A stretch of 64,000 bases of DNA, taken from NCBI GenBank assembly GCA_964017145.1, contig OZ024844.1:620001-684000 (forward strand), read 5' to 3'. Under the pieces are notes generated by a model. That model was not told the origin of the DNA, searched no databases, and saw only the letters and a program-made list of their open reading frames with translations. The stretch comes from Agrocybe praecox. Its lineage: Eukaryota > Basidiomycota > Agaricomycetes > Agaricales > Agrocybaceae. Below are positions 25,223 to 36,636 of the stretch, in pieces. Every line of letters starts with the position of its first letter. The first letter of the stretch is position 1. The position numbers were made by a program, and so were the translations under genes.

Positions 25223-25355
25223 TGCCGTACCGACCATCACCTTTTTTTTTTTTTTCGAAATAGACCAATAAAGATAGATCTGCCTTGAAAAAACTCACAT
25301 ATAATTTTATACCATGTGTTGAACAAAGTGTACATACTTAAGAGCTATCAGGGAA

Positions 25356-25562
25356 TTAAGCGCTGTCAACTCGGATCACAAGTTCGGGAGAAACCGACGG
25401 CAAGCAAGTCCTACCAGAAGAGAGCAACCAACCAACATCATCGTAAGGAACTTGAATAATTTCTCCTCTGTTCCATCCTATTATTTGCAGGTTATCTGCC
25501 AACGTTCCTTTTGGTTCAAGCTTAAACTCCTCGTAGGACAAATATTTCTTGACCCATTCCAA
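25356..25562 (-). pseudogene. Possible 3' fragment of a gene convergent with SDR-A
   Basis: A 68-codon frame ends CLPSVSPELVIRVDSA before a TAA. Its last 25 or so codons and the following 100 bases reappear on the other strand downstream of SDR-C (37700-37830, ending NLPSVSPELVSRVKGA). Preservation of the frame in both copies suggests it was once, or is, the terminal exon of a real gene. Upstream sequence gives no recognisable domain, so I call it a fragment. The family was not recognised. Confidence 0.35.
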
Positions 25563-25953
25563 CTTGACGGTCGAGAGGTGATTTTAGGTGACACATTTGT
25601 CTTCTAAATTTGATCCCAACATGCTAGGAATTCCTAATCACCCCAGTTCTTGTACCCAGTTTCTCGCAGAACTTTCCTCTTAAAGTTCCTAAGGTCATGA
25701 ACGCTGGTTGTGCTCTTCTCCACCTGGGAATATAACACCGCCAATTACATTCGCGATGGGGTTCGTCGGAGAGATTTTTCTCGCAGAGCGTGCGCAGCTT
25801 CTACCGAGTGGACGCAAGGAAGACGCGTGACATAGTATAACATAAAAAGACTATAAATATCCTGATCACAATCATATTTAAAGCACGCAGTAACTGCGCC
25901 GCTCGTGCTACTTAAGTGCATTGCATTCAGTCCTGAGTGCATTATTTTGCACG
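25563..25953. other. Intergenic stretch; P450 promoter
   Basis: No gene is supported. AAGACTATAAATATCC near 25850 is a TATA-like box about 105 bases before the P450 ATG. Confidence 0.45.
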
Positions 25954-28735
25954 ATGGAGATCCCTCCTGGATTTGTGTATCTTTTCTACTACCTCTTGCC
26001 TCGATATGCCATACCATCAATCTTCGTTTACATAGCATTGAATTGGGTACAATCTCATAGCATTTACATCTCCAATCACTCTCCCTGGATTATCATTCCG
26101 ATTTCTGCATTGGCCAGACCAGCTATGACGCTTTACCAACACGCGTACATAAGATTGCATAACTCAAGGAAGGCTTCCTCGCTCAACGCCGAAATCCCTC
26201 CTCACGTCGAACAATCGCCTCGAGAGATAGTGAAAGAGTTGACGCGCATGTTCCAAGAAGGATACCCGGGTAAGTCCCCATGGATCACATTACATATCAA
26301 TTTCATAATTCGATGATTGTTCTGGTGTATAGCGGATGCTCTCCTTCGCTGGACACAAAAGTATGGAGACGCGGTTCTAGTGGATACACCCATCAACACT
26401 ATCGTACGTATTAGGTGCGACCCATGAATCCTTTTTGATGTTGGAGATTCCAGATGATTACACATGAGCCGCATCATGTTAAGGTTACTAATCCACTCTT
26501 TGGCACGAATTATGATTATGTTGACAAATAATCTTTGATATAGGCTATTCTTGCGACACAATTTGACTCTTTTGGAAAAAGTAGCTACCTTTTTAAATTC
26601 ATTTTGAATTAGAAAGCTCAAAGATGATTGCTAGGTCTGATTTCTCAAGACATAGGAAAGTCACTTCTTGGAACAGGCATATTTAATGTGAACGGTAAGT
26701 ACATGAAAATGATTTATTGAAGTACGTGTTAAAAAACATATATTTAAGGTGAAATGTGGAAGTACGTTTCTACCGTATTCTCGTATCTAACTACTGACGG
26801 CCGAACGAGCACCGCAAATAAGATTTCACAGGGGAATAACACGACCGTTTTTCAGTCGAGAACGCATAAGCGATTTTCAATTATACGATCGTAACTGCAA
26901 AATCTCACTGGACGCCGCCACGAGTCGACTCAGAGAAGGATATTCTGTCGATTTACAGGCACGTTATATCATCACCATGCTTGGATTCCAATACAAGTGG
27001 CTCACCCAGTATTTTTCTTCAGGATCTTTTCGGTCGGTTTACATTCGATTCAGCAACAGAATTTCTCTTCGGGCAAACCGTCGACTCGCTTTCAGCAGAT
27101 CTTCCATACCCTCCTCTATTTTCTCATAAGAATATGCCTTCTTTCTACAACCACCCGTCCAACATTTTTATAGGGGCTTTTTCAAAAGGACTGGACTACA
27201 CGGAAGCGCGCAGTGGTGTGTGGCGTTGGTCTGAATTTTGGGGGGATAAAATAAAGCCATTGAGGGCTATTATGGACGAGTTTACTCGACCAATGATCGA
27301 AAAGGCTCTCGCCGAGAGAAATAGTATCATTTCAGGAAAGCAGCCATCGAAAACAAAGGAATCAGAAACTGTCCTCTCTAGTTTAGTTGAACATACTCAA
27401 GGTGGGTGGCGATGGAGTACTTTAAGCAAAAATATCGTTAACGATTTCGATGGTCAGATGAACAGGTATTAAAAGATGAAGTGAGTTCTACATGATATAC
27501 TTGATGAAACATCGGAGCGACCTTACTTACAACTGTTTCTCCTGATAGCTGATCAATCTTCTGGTGGCTGGACGCGATACAGTAAGATGCTAGCAGCTGT
27601 ATCTTTTCGTCCACGTTAAATTTTAAACCATATCGTAACAGACGATGTCTCTTCTAGCATTCTCGGCTTATATGCTGACGCAGAACCCTCACATTGAAAG
27701 CCGTCTTCGTCAAGATATCTTCGACGTAGTTGGCCCAACTGGCACGCCTGACTATAGTCAGATACGTTCCATGAAGTATCTCAGGGCATTCTTGAATGGT
27801 ACGGCTGGTGTGTATTTCTGCATGGATACAAGGCTCATGGACTCGTCATGGCAGAGGTTCTCAGACTATACCCTCCCGTGTACGTGGCACTTTGCTATAG
27901 TTTCTTTTTTGCTTTAATACTCATTTAAATTGGGTGGCAGTCCAATTGACTCCCGGTGTGTTTGACCTTATTTCCTCCAGATACAAGCCCCAGATTAGTG
28001 ACCTGTATAATTCAGGACGGCCTTTGAAGATGTAGTGATCCCAAGTAATAGTCTCACCAGCAAGTCGACTTTTGTGCCCAAGAATACAAAGTTGGTTATA
28101 CCTTATTTTGATGATAAAAACATGTCTAACCCCTCAATTACCTTTGCCCAAAGCTGTTGGTACTCCGTCTTAAATATTCAACGCAGAACCGATCTCTGGG
28201 GACCAGATGGTATCTATATACTTCTATATTGAGACTGTTCGCTCACTATCTACCATCCTACTACAGCTCTAGTTTTTGACCCGGACAGATTCATCGACGA
28301 ACGTCTACACAAATATTTGACTCCAAATCCGTACATATTTTGTCCATTCAATGCTGGACCGCGTATCTGCTTGGGGCAACAGGTGCGTGCCCACGGACGC
28401 CTTTTTTTTTTTTAAAAAAAAAAAACACGTTTATGCCATTTATACCCTTCCTGTTGTTTAGTTCGCATATAATGAGGCTTCGTACTACCTGGTGCACTTA
28501 CTGCAGAGGTTTACGGACTTCAAACTCGATGACTCGGCTAACATACCTCCACCGGAATCCTGGGCACACGGGGAGGGCCGTAAACCGTTGGAGAAGATTC
28601 ATCCCATGTTACATCTCACTATGTACATCAAGGTGAGTACTGCCACGTATAAACGTGATTGAACCTTTTTTGAGTTCCATTACAAAGGGTGGTCTTTGGG
28701 TGAAAATGAGAGAAATTGAGAAGCCGGGTATATAG
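25954..28735 (+). CDS. Cytochrome P450, CYP63-like
   Basis: About 18 small exons; exon 1 is 25954-26269 and the stop is at 28733-28735. The modelled product is about 590 residues. The N-terminus [16 protein letters not shown] with a following hydrophobic segment is a membrane anchor. Landmarks: NVNGEMWK then [18 protein letters not shown] (C helix, W..R), [19 protein letters not shown]-helix [13 protein letters not shown]-helix ExxR as EVLR, the TDLWGPD..VFDPDRF region, and heme loop [10 protein letters not shown] with the ligand cysteine. These fit the CYP63 group of basidiomycete monooxygenases (CYP52 clan). Several splice choices were made by frame: a 30-nt exon at about 26451-26480 ([10 protein letters not shown]) and an acceptor at 27455. 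All motifs are present, so it is probably functional. It sits between SDR-A and SDR-B on the same strand. One intron holds an unusual T10A12 run near 28404. Confidence 0.85.
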
Positions 28736-28840
28736 AGTCGTTTTAGCGTCCCACTGGAATAGTCTTGTAAATTTAACTTGATCTATTTTCTGAAAATACG
28801 TGATGGAAGCAACAATGAGTCATCCCGGCAAATGCCGACA

Positions 28841-29170
28841 TGCCATGATGCCGTCTGGCATGACGCGTCAAGCCGATACACCTTGAGACGCGTCTTGATT
28901 TGGTCTTGATAGTATTTCGTCTAGTCTACAATACACGTATTTTCTTCGTTTCTAGGGCCACATATGACGACAGTGATGGCGCTCCTAGTTTATCACAACA
29001 TGCTGACAAAAATGAGAAAAACGATGTAGAGGAATACGTAAGTATCCATTGGATATGTCATGACTATTTACGCAACATGCTGACTGAGAGATAGAAGTCC
29101 AGCGAAATATCTATTTCTGGGTCCACGTTACTGCTCTTTTCGGACGGTTCGAGGACAAATTCTAAATAAA
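28841..29170 (+). repeat. Conserved SDR upstream block, copy next to SDR-B
   Basis: Matches, in inverted orientation, the blocks upstream of SDR-D (about 41010-41290), SDR-E (about 47070-47330) and SDR-F (about 61005-61345), and a solitary copy at 56371-56520. It includes a short frame reading DGAPSLSQHADKNEKNDVEEY followed by a GTAAGTATCC donor-like site, and the blocks CAACATGCTGAC, GAGATAGAAGTCCAGCGAAAT and TTTCGGACGGTTCGAGG. The frame is preceded by a TTCTAG acceptor-like site. It may be a decayed terminal exon or a shared regulatory region. Confidence 0.7.
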
Positions 29171-29299
29171 CGAATTGGGAAGCAGGCGGTGAACCAGTTG
29201 AATGACATTGCTCATAACGGTCTCGTTGATTTTTCTTCGTGATTTTGATGACTGGCTTTACTAAGCGTTGCATACTGAGGTATAGATTATTATATTTGG

Positions 29300-29308
29300 T
29301 ATAAAAAG
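29300..29308 (+). promoter_or_regulatory. TATA box of SDR-B
   Basis: GGTATAAAAAGGG lies about 90 bases before the SDR-B ATG. The same box occurs, inverted, upstream of SDR-D and SDR-F and is degenerate upstream of SDR-E. Confidence 0.65.
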
Positions 29309-29392
29309 GGAACTGTTTGACTCCCTAAGCTCAGGAAATCTCTTCTATTCTGATCTCTTTGGTACCCACATCCACTCTAAATTCAAGTTACA

Positions 29393-30516
29393 ATGTCCCG
29401 AACTTGGTTCGGTAAGTTCTTGATAGATTCCTTTCTTTTACACGTACAGCTGATATCAGGGTGCATTATAGTTACCGGCTCGTCCACTGGTTTCGGACGC
29501 GCTGTTACGGAAGCAGCCTTGAAAAAAGGAGACAACGTTATCGCCACTCTTCGCAAACCTTCAGACTTAGATGACCTCGTGGCAACGACTTCGTCCGAAC
29601 GGCTCCTCGTTCTTAAATGTGACGTATCCGTAGAGGCAGAGATCCCAGACGCATTTGCTAAAGGCCTCGCAAAGTTTGGCACCATCGACATCGTATTCAA
29701 TAACGCAGGATATGCGATTGCTGCAGAGGCAGAAAGCACACCCAACGATGCTGCGAGGAAGATGTTTGATGTGAACTTTTGGGGTGCCGCTAATGTTAGC
29801 AGGGAGGCGGTGAGAATATTTCGGGAGGTTAATGGGAAGGATAGAGGTGGCTGGCTTTTCAATGTGAGCTCATCGGCCGGTATTGGGGGCTACCCCGTGG
29901 TTCCTTATTACTGTGCCAGGTAATTACCCTTCAGTTCTACTTCTGCTTAACCAAAACTTATCTATGCCATCCCGCAGCAAATTCGGTATGCCTAACTTAT
30001 CTTTGTCGTGCAAGGAGAAGTAATTAAACGCTTATTCTTTCGGCAGCTTTAGAAGGACTCACCGAGGGATTGTCCAAGGAGCTGGACCCCGCTTGGAATA
30101 TTAAGGTCAGGACATAAACGATGTACAGGCAACTGCGGCACTTACCCTCATACCTCTAGATTACACTCATTGAGTTAGGCGCCCACCAAACCAACGGTCA
30201 AGGGTCGAGCTTGGTCAGCTTCCCCGCCATTCCAGCATATGCTGACGAGAAGCTGCCATCTCAGATTCTTCGTCGCTTCTTCGAAGATCCAAGTAGCATC
30301 CCGGGGGATATCATCAAGGCTGCGCAACGGGTTGTTGAAGTATCGGCACTGAAAGACAGGAAAGATGCCAAGATTCCTTTACATTGGTCTCTTGGAAAAG
30401 ATTCTGTATCGGCAGGCATCGAAAGGTTTCGTGGAGTAATACAGGAGTTTGAAGGATTTGAGAGCTGGTCGGATACCTTATTACTCAGTGATGTTTACGC
30501 TCCTCTGGCCCTCTAA
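29393..30516 (+). CDS. SDR-B: 17beta-HSD-like short-chain dehydrogenase, paralogue B
   Basis: Five exons (29393-29411, 29472-29919, 29978-29985, 30047-30105, 30160-30516) give 296 residues, with the same phases as SDR-A. It starts MSRTWFVTGSSTGFG, and keeps FNNAGYA, FNVSSSAG, YCASK (the lysine in the 8-nt exon) and FALEGLTEGLSKEL. The C-terminal part carries ADEKLPSQILRRFFEDPS and ends LSDVYAPLAL. B, D, E and F form one close subgroup and A and C another. SDR-B follows the P450 on the same strand, about 660 bases downstream, which suggests a shared pathway but does not prove it. Intact. Confidence 0.9.
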
Positions 30517-32228
30517 ACCGGGTCGATTGTTTCTTTCAATTGTAGCACATTTTTGCATTTATTCACATTATCATTTGCTTTATTGCCCCGATACATGGCC
30601 TGTGGACTAAACTATAATTGGAACATAACAGTCAGCGTTACCAGTCCCAATAATAAAATGACTAAAGTAACATGATGGACTTCAATCGAGTTAGGTCCCA
30701 TCCTAACCAAAGACCAAGCCATGTAACCTCTTGTAACAATTGTAACAAATTTCTGAACAGTCTGATGCAAAGCTAGTAACCGAGGTTACTAGCATCATGG
30801 CATATATGGGGGTGGCCAGTCCGCCCAAACTATTGGATAAGCATTCCCACGTTTTGACAGCTGATCCGCCATGCCGATTGACACAGACTGTCAAAATTTT
30901 GTAGAAGCCGTCAAAGAAGCCGTCAAATATGGTTTGGGGGAAATTAAGAAGGTTTGCCTGCCGAGACGGCCTGAGATTGCGGAACTTTGATTTTGTCGAA
31001 GTCCCTTCACAAGATATGGGCCCCCGGGGTACATATATTAAATACGATTAAAAGCTATGCTATAATTTGGCTATAATATATGTTTTATTTTCTGAAATAT
31101 AACAGACCTCTGTGGGGTGCTTGATTTATTATTAACTGCCACACAATAGGTTGTACACTGAATTTAAGCCAAATTTAAGCCAGGTCAACGTTGCGTTGGG
31201 AAGAATTCAGTGCTTGGGTTGGACTAAAAAAAAAGGCTTGATCGAGAACCGAACACTGTGCTACTAAGATGTACAAGACTTATAAGTTGCAACGACTACA
31301 ACCACTGCTCTACCGCGTCTTATTTTTACCGCCGTTTGACGTCGTGACGGCGGATGCGCCTTTCCGCTTTTCTGAGTCGCAACTGATGTGTTGTCGTTGA
31401 AATCCGAGTGGATGGTTCTTTTTTACAGTAAGTATGGCATTATAAATCTACAGCAATGTCTCGTATAAGGAAAGCGTGTTATTTCAACACCCATCCTCCT
31501 AGATCAGGACTCAGTCGGTCAATCGGCAAGGCTATCTGGCCTAGCGGAGTTGAATATCTATATGATTCCGCCGCTAATGCCGAAGAACGCCGCATCTTCT
31601 CAAACGGGATTCCCTGTCACGTCGCGCCAAAGAAGCGGTTCTGTCAGGAAATTAACGTGGGATTGCTTATCCAATAGTTTGGGCGGACTGGGTTTTCCAT
31701 ATATGGTATAGGTTATACTATTTAGGGCTATCCCCAACTGATGCCCACACACATAAATGCCCACGTGCATAAATGGCGATCAACGTGGAGATCCATGTCC
31801 ATATCCACTTAAGTAGGTTTGATCGCCATGCTCACCCCGGGGACTTGATGTTTTCAGGTCACCTTAGAACCCCGTAAAAACTGCAGTTTTAGTACGAAAT
31901 ATATGCCCAGCGGAAAACATGTATCAAATTAATCGTTTGATGATGAAGTGGATTACGATGGAAGCATGCGATATCATAAGTAAAGAAAATGAATTTCATT
32001 AATGTGTATAGTAAATCGTTGTGCATCTACGGTATGTACGTATCTGCAATGCGTGGGCGTAAAAGAATCTAAAAACACGATAAAATGAAGAATAAAGGAT
32101 ATATCTATGTACATAAAAAAAGTATGCTGTTGTTGTACATGTGCTTAGTAAGTTCGTCAAAATAAAATATACAAAATGAAGGGAAAGGGAAAAGTGGCCC
32201 AAAGAGGAAAGCAGAAAAGACGTCCACC
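30517..32228. other. Gap between SDR-B and GH5 gene, with hAT-like insertion
   Basis: Bases 30620-30808 and 31706-31745 match, inverted, the region downstream of SDR-F (about 59270-59515). The 889 bases between are a mobile element (separate entry). At about 31835 a CACCCCGGGGACTTG..TTTTCAGGTCACC sequence resembles one end of the element at 58446-59262. The last 230 bases are AT-rich GH5 3' UTR. Confidence 0.6.
30809..31697. mobile_element. Non-autonomous DNA transposon, 8-bp TSD, hAT-like
   Basis: Terminal inverted repeats of about 45 bp share CCAGTCCGCCCAAACTATTG and GATAAGCA.TCCCACGTT at both ends. The element is flanked by the direct repeat CATATATG (30801-30808 and 31698-31705). The paralogous flank of SDR-F (about 59320-59345, minus strand) reads CATGGCATATATGGTA with a single CATATATG and no insert, so the insertion and its boundaries are confirmed by an empty site. 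An 8-bp duplication is typical of hAT elements. The internal frame 31456-31677 has no transposase features. Confidence 0.85.
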
Positions 32229-35200
32229 TCAGGCAATCACACACGACCCAATCCCCTCCTCCGGACAAAGCGCATCGCACAAAGTTCTCTCCGACCCATT
32301 ATTGCTCTTCAAAGACTTGGGTTTATCCTTCCTCAAAGGGAACTCCAACACCCCTCCTTTTCTCTTCACTTCCAACACATATTCCTTCCGCTTATACCCC
32401 GACCCAGGCGTTGGCGCATCGTACCACCACAGAAGCGTCTGTCCACGCACGGCGTATGTACCTCCGGACACTGAGACGTCGAGGTCGACGAGCGGAACGT
32501 GTTCGTGTTCAGCGCTGCCGTCCATCTCGGTGGGTGGACATGTGTGAGGTTTGGTTATTGAGAAAGAGGAGGACGAGGAGGGGGAAGAGGAATAAAGATA
32601 AGGAGATGTAGGGTCGATCAACAGTGGCGCCTTTGCAGACGAGGGACGCGACACCGACGTTGAGTCCGACCAAGGTGTTGGCGTTCTTTTCGTCGTCGTC
32701 GGCGACGAAGGAGGGTACGTAACGTCCTCAGCACCTCCTCCATCAACAGCAGGATCCACTACTTCCTTGTGAACATTGCTGGTGTTCATACACCAGGCTT
32801 CACCCATCCCACCCCTCCTAACATCCTCCACTAATCTCGGATGCGCATAATGCACAAGAGGGATATACACCTCCGTCGCCAGCCTCTCCGTCCTTTTCCT
32901 ACTCTCCTCAGCATCCAACACGCCCTCATCCACCAACGCATCTTCCTCCTCAACCCACACCACCATCCTAAACCACCCCTTCGCAATATCAAACCGCACA
33001 TCCACTGCCCTACCAATGACTTTAACAGGCCAGGGGCGCGCAAACGCCCTGGGTGCCCTCGCACCCGCTGTAAGGAACACATACGGGTTCGGATGGTAAC
33101 CCGCGATATCCAAATAAGGATGCGCCGCTTCTCCTTGACCAGTTTTCTTCGTCTTTTTCCTGAGCCTCCTACTACTAGCGAGAGAATGCGTCCTGGAGGA
33201 AGAGATAGAGGACGACGATGAAGGAGACGACGAGCGGACAGTAACCACTGTCCTCATCGACAGCTTGTCGTCCTTCACCACCGCACCACTCTTCGTATGT
33301 TTCCTTCTCCTCTGATGTTCCGCGTCGCCCCTAGCCAGCGCCAAACTCGTAGACGATGCCCCCGCAGCACCACCGAGCGTAGCAAGACTAAATGAGCTCC
33401 TCGCAGCCTCCATCGGCAAGCTCTTCCCTGGCTGGTTGTGTGTGTACCGATCATTTTTGTGCGCCCTTGTTCGTGTCTTGGGCGGTCTCGCAATGACACC
33501 GTCTTGCCCAGCAGTGTGCCTCAACAACACCGCACGGCTATGCATCGCTTCTTCGTCATCACCACTACCGTCGTTGGGCTTATACCTTTCCTCTTCATCC
33601 TCCTCTGAAGAACTCCACACCGACCCCGACTCGTCCTCAGACAATGAAGAGCACGGCAGATCATCAACGCTGAACAAGCTCAGATCTTCCAAGTTCCACC
33701 CATCTCCCCACGCATGCGAATGGTCGTCGGGGACATAGGTCCATACCGTCCAATTCACTGACTCGCCCGGTCGGCCTGTATCCCTCTCTTCTCCCTGCTT
33801 ATAGGATTCTACTTCCGAAGAACTAGACCTCGACTCCCTCACATCCCCCCACCCCTTCTTCCATCCCTCCAACCACACATCGCACGCCTGGAGACTCGCA
33901 TCGAGCGCGCGTTCCTGGTTCTCATAGTTCCCTTTCCATTTTGCCCCGTCCGGACCCCACCCATAGCTCCTCTTGCTGTCCATGTCGAAAGGAGTGCCAA
34001 TCTCGCCCATGAGGGTCGGGTATTGGCCTAGTATCTTCACTTTCTTCCCTTCCATCCCAGAACCAGCAGAAGGATCAGGATACCCAAACGACCCCGGCAC
34101 ATCCGCCTGCAGATACGCCATCTGCTCCCTCAACGACCTCCTGATCGCGCTTTCGCCCACCTTGACAGCGCTCAGCGGACTGCGATACTTGCCCCTCAGC
34201 AGCCCGAGCGCATCGGCGTTGAACCAGTTCCAATGGCGCGTTATGAGCGTAAGCCCGTCGTAGTAGTGCGGGGAGTAGACGGCGCGGTTGGCGAGGACTT
34301 TTTGACCTTCGTCTTCTTCGTCTTGTTCCGTTCGTCCGTCAACAGCATCATCCTCACCATCCCTAACACCATTAAACTTCGGCGGGACCGCAAACACCGG
34401 AGGCTGCACAAACATAATCGCACCCTCATGTGTCCCGCGCGCCTTGATCCTCTTCGCATACCCAACGAAATGAGGCTTCCAATAATCCGTCAAAAATTCC
34501 ACCTCAACGCGCGTAACGGGATGATAGCGGAAGTACTCTGGCTGGAGGACGTACCCCGTCTCGACGTCCCATACGCCGTGCTGAGCCCAGATGCACGTCC
34601 CGAGCTTCCAGCGCGAGGTGTCGCGGTGCCATTTGAAGTGTGGGTGATACCCGTCTGGACGTTCCTGGATTACGTGCGTCGTTGGATGTCTATCGGCTTC
34701 TTCGACTTTGTCCGATTTCGTAGCACCACTAGGACCAACGCCAGCATCAACCCATACCTTCCTCCCCCCTGGATCAATCTCCACCATGCCTTCCTTCTTC
34801 GGTCCCATCTTCCCAAAATACCAACTCTCCACGATCTCCTTCTTCCCCATGCCCAACCGCATACTCTGCGCGGGGGTCGGCCAAGTCCCCTTCTTCAGCG
34901 TCGAGCCCTGTTTCTCCGGATTCTTATTCAGATCCGACCACCCCACGAGCCCCTCGAACGGCTCGTTCATCGAGTCCCACCCAATAACGCAATTGTCGTA
35001 TAACCTTTGTTGCGAGTCGAGAGGGAACGAAGCGTCGTACGCCGCGATCCGATCTGCGAGCTGCCCACACGCTTCGATAAAGTGTGATTGGAGGTAATCC
35101 TGGATGTTCTGCCCGTCGATGATACAGTTGGGCGCAAAGTCACGCCCTGCGAAGAAGAGGGTGAAGAGGGTTTGGGAGAGCAGGCGGCCGTAGTTGGTGC

Positions 35201-36577
35201 TCCAGACCATGGCGGGGAGGTTTTCGGGCTCGGGTTGGGGTGCGTCGTTTTCGTTGGACGGGGAGGCCTTCGTGGGTGGAGGGTAATACTCCGAATGTAA
35301 TATTGCGGCTTGTGTAGCTGTTATATTGTGTGGATCGATACCACACGCTGCGAGTGTCCAGAAAGGCGCTCCTGAGCCTCCGGAGAAGCGGGACCACTGG
35401 CAATTCAAATATAAATGGAACTGTCCAGCGAAAAAAGGATTTCACAACGCACCGTATCCTGATGCGGATCCATGAAGACTCTAAACCCATACTCCTTGCA
35501 TTTAACGAGGCATTGTACGATATAGTCCATGTATTCGTAGTCGTATATCCCACTGTTGAGGAGGTGTTGTTAGTAAGACATTGTCATTGAATGTCAAAGA
35601 AAGTTTGAAAGATGAGAGGAAGGAATATAGAACACCTCTCATTCCGAAAAGAACTTGAAAACCTTCAAAAAAACCACGAACCACCCCCTACAAAACCGAA
35701 TGAAACTCCCTTTCAAAAACCAACATGAAACCCCAGCGTCCTCTCCCCAACCCAACAATCTTCCTCCCAATCTCCAAAAAGCGAGACTACAAACCCTCAA
35801 AACCCTCTACAACCCCTGGTCCCTAAATTCGAACAAAAACCCAACTCAACCCCAAGCACCTCAACAAAAAAAACCCCTCCCCAAGAAACCCATTCAAAAT
35901 CCGCAAACAAAAACCCTTTAAAACCGAACAAGAAAATTTTCTCAAAACGTCCCTCTCTCGCAGAGAAGAACGCCAAAGCCACCAACGGAAACACCGAAAA
36001 GACATATTCCAAAACCAAATAACAACCAAAAAAGAAAAGAAAAGAGAAACACTCACGGCCCAGCATGTTCCAGCGCCTCCCAGGTAAACGGAAACCTGAG
36101 CATATTGAACCCCCACCCGCGGAGACGGGCGAGGTGAACGTCCGCGCTGCCGTCTGTGAGGTTGAGAGGGCGAGATTTGAATGATATGGGTGCTGTCGAG
36201 GGGTCTTCTGCGTCTCGGTCTGAGTTTTTTGTTGCAGGGTCTCCTACTTGGGGAGAGGACGAAGGCGATGAAGAGGATGATGATGAAGGGGAAGAAGAGG
36301 GTGATGGGAGTGAAGGAGATAAATCCCCGTACTCCCCCTCATGGACCAACGGCAAATGGGAGAGACACCCGACGGGGGCCTTGCTCGCCCCGGAGAGGTT
36401 CACGCCGCGCAGGAGTACGCGTCGGTTCGAGGTGTCTTTGAAGGAGAAAGAAGTCGTGTGGAGGAGGGAGGGGTTTGAGGACCAGTCTTGAGATGGAGGT
36501 GGAGGAGGAGGAGGGCATATTGTGGGACGAATTGTGGGAGGGTAAGAGGAAGAGGCATCCGGGGGATTTGAAGACAT
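32229..36577 (-). CDS. GH5_12 steryl-beta-glucosidase-like (EGCrP2/Sgl1 type)
   Basis: Three exons (36057-36577, 35453-35552, 32229-35396) join to 1262 residues. The catalytic barrel begins with [18 protein letters not shown] and [20 protein letters not shown], then [34 protein letters not shown] and the acid/base motif DSMNEPFEG (NEP). The nucleophile motif is [13 protein letters not shown]. These fit the GH5_12 group that includes fungal glucosylceramidase/ergosteryl-glucosidase relatives (EGCrP2, Sgl1 in Cryptococcus). A C-terminal beta domain follows ([19 protein letters not shown]). Two long low-complexity inserts (Ser/Asp/Glu-rich, about 90-130 and in the last third) make it longer than typical members of about 800. 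No signal peptide is seen, in line with an intracellular enzyme. The first intron is about 500 nt and has extreme strand bias. The ATG at 36577 is the first in frame. Confidence 0.85.
35640..36056 (-). other. Strand-asymmetric intron of the GH5 gene
   Basis: On the plus strand this stretch is almost free of G over about 400 bases and consists mostly of A and C runs; the transcript strand is therefore G/T-rich and C-poor. It lies fully inside intron 1 (35553-36056). Introns elsewhere in the window are 50-70 nt and have no such skew. Confidence 0.75.
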
Positions 36578-36636
36578 CCTACTGGATATGTGATTATTGT
36601 AATATCGATAATGAATTTAAGCTGAAGCGCTGAAGT

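Larger units (their letters stand above)
28736..29392. other. Gap between P450 and SDR-B; SDR-B flank and promoter
   Basis: Contains the conserved SDR upstream block (about 28841-29170) and the SDR-B promoter. A frame at 28900-29094 belongs to that block and is discussed with it. Confidence 0.6.

Noticed and set aside
33436..35300. Plus-strand frames (up to 256 codons) opposite the GH5 gene
   Set aside because: The minus-strand frame carries the GH5 catalytic motifs in a continuous 1055-codon exon; the plus-strand frames have no motifs and follow codon bias of the opposite strand.
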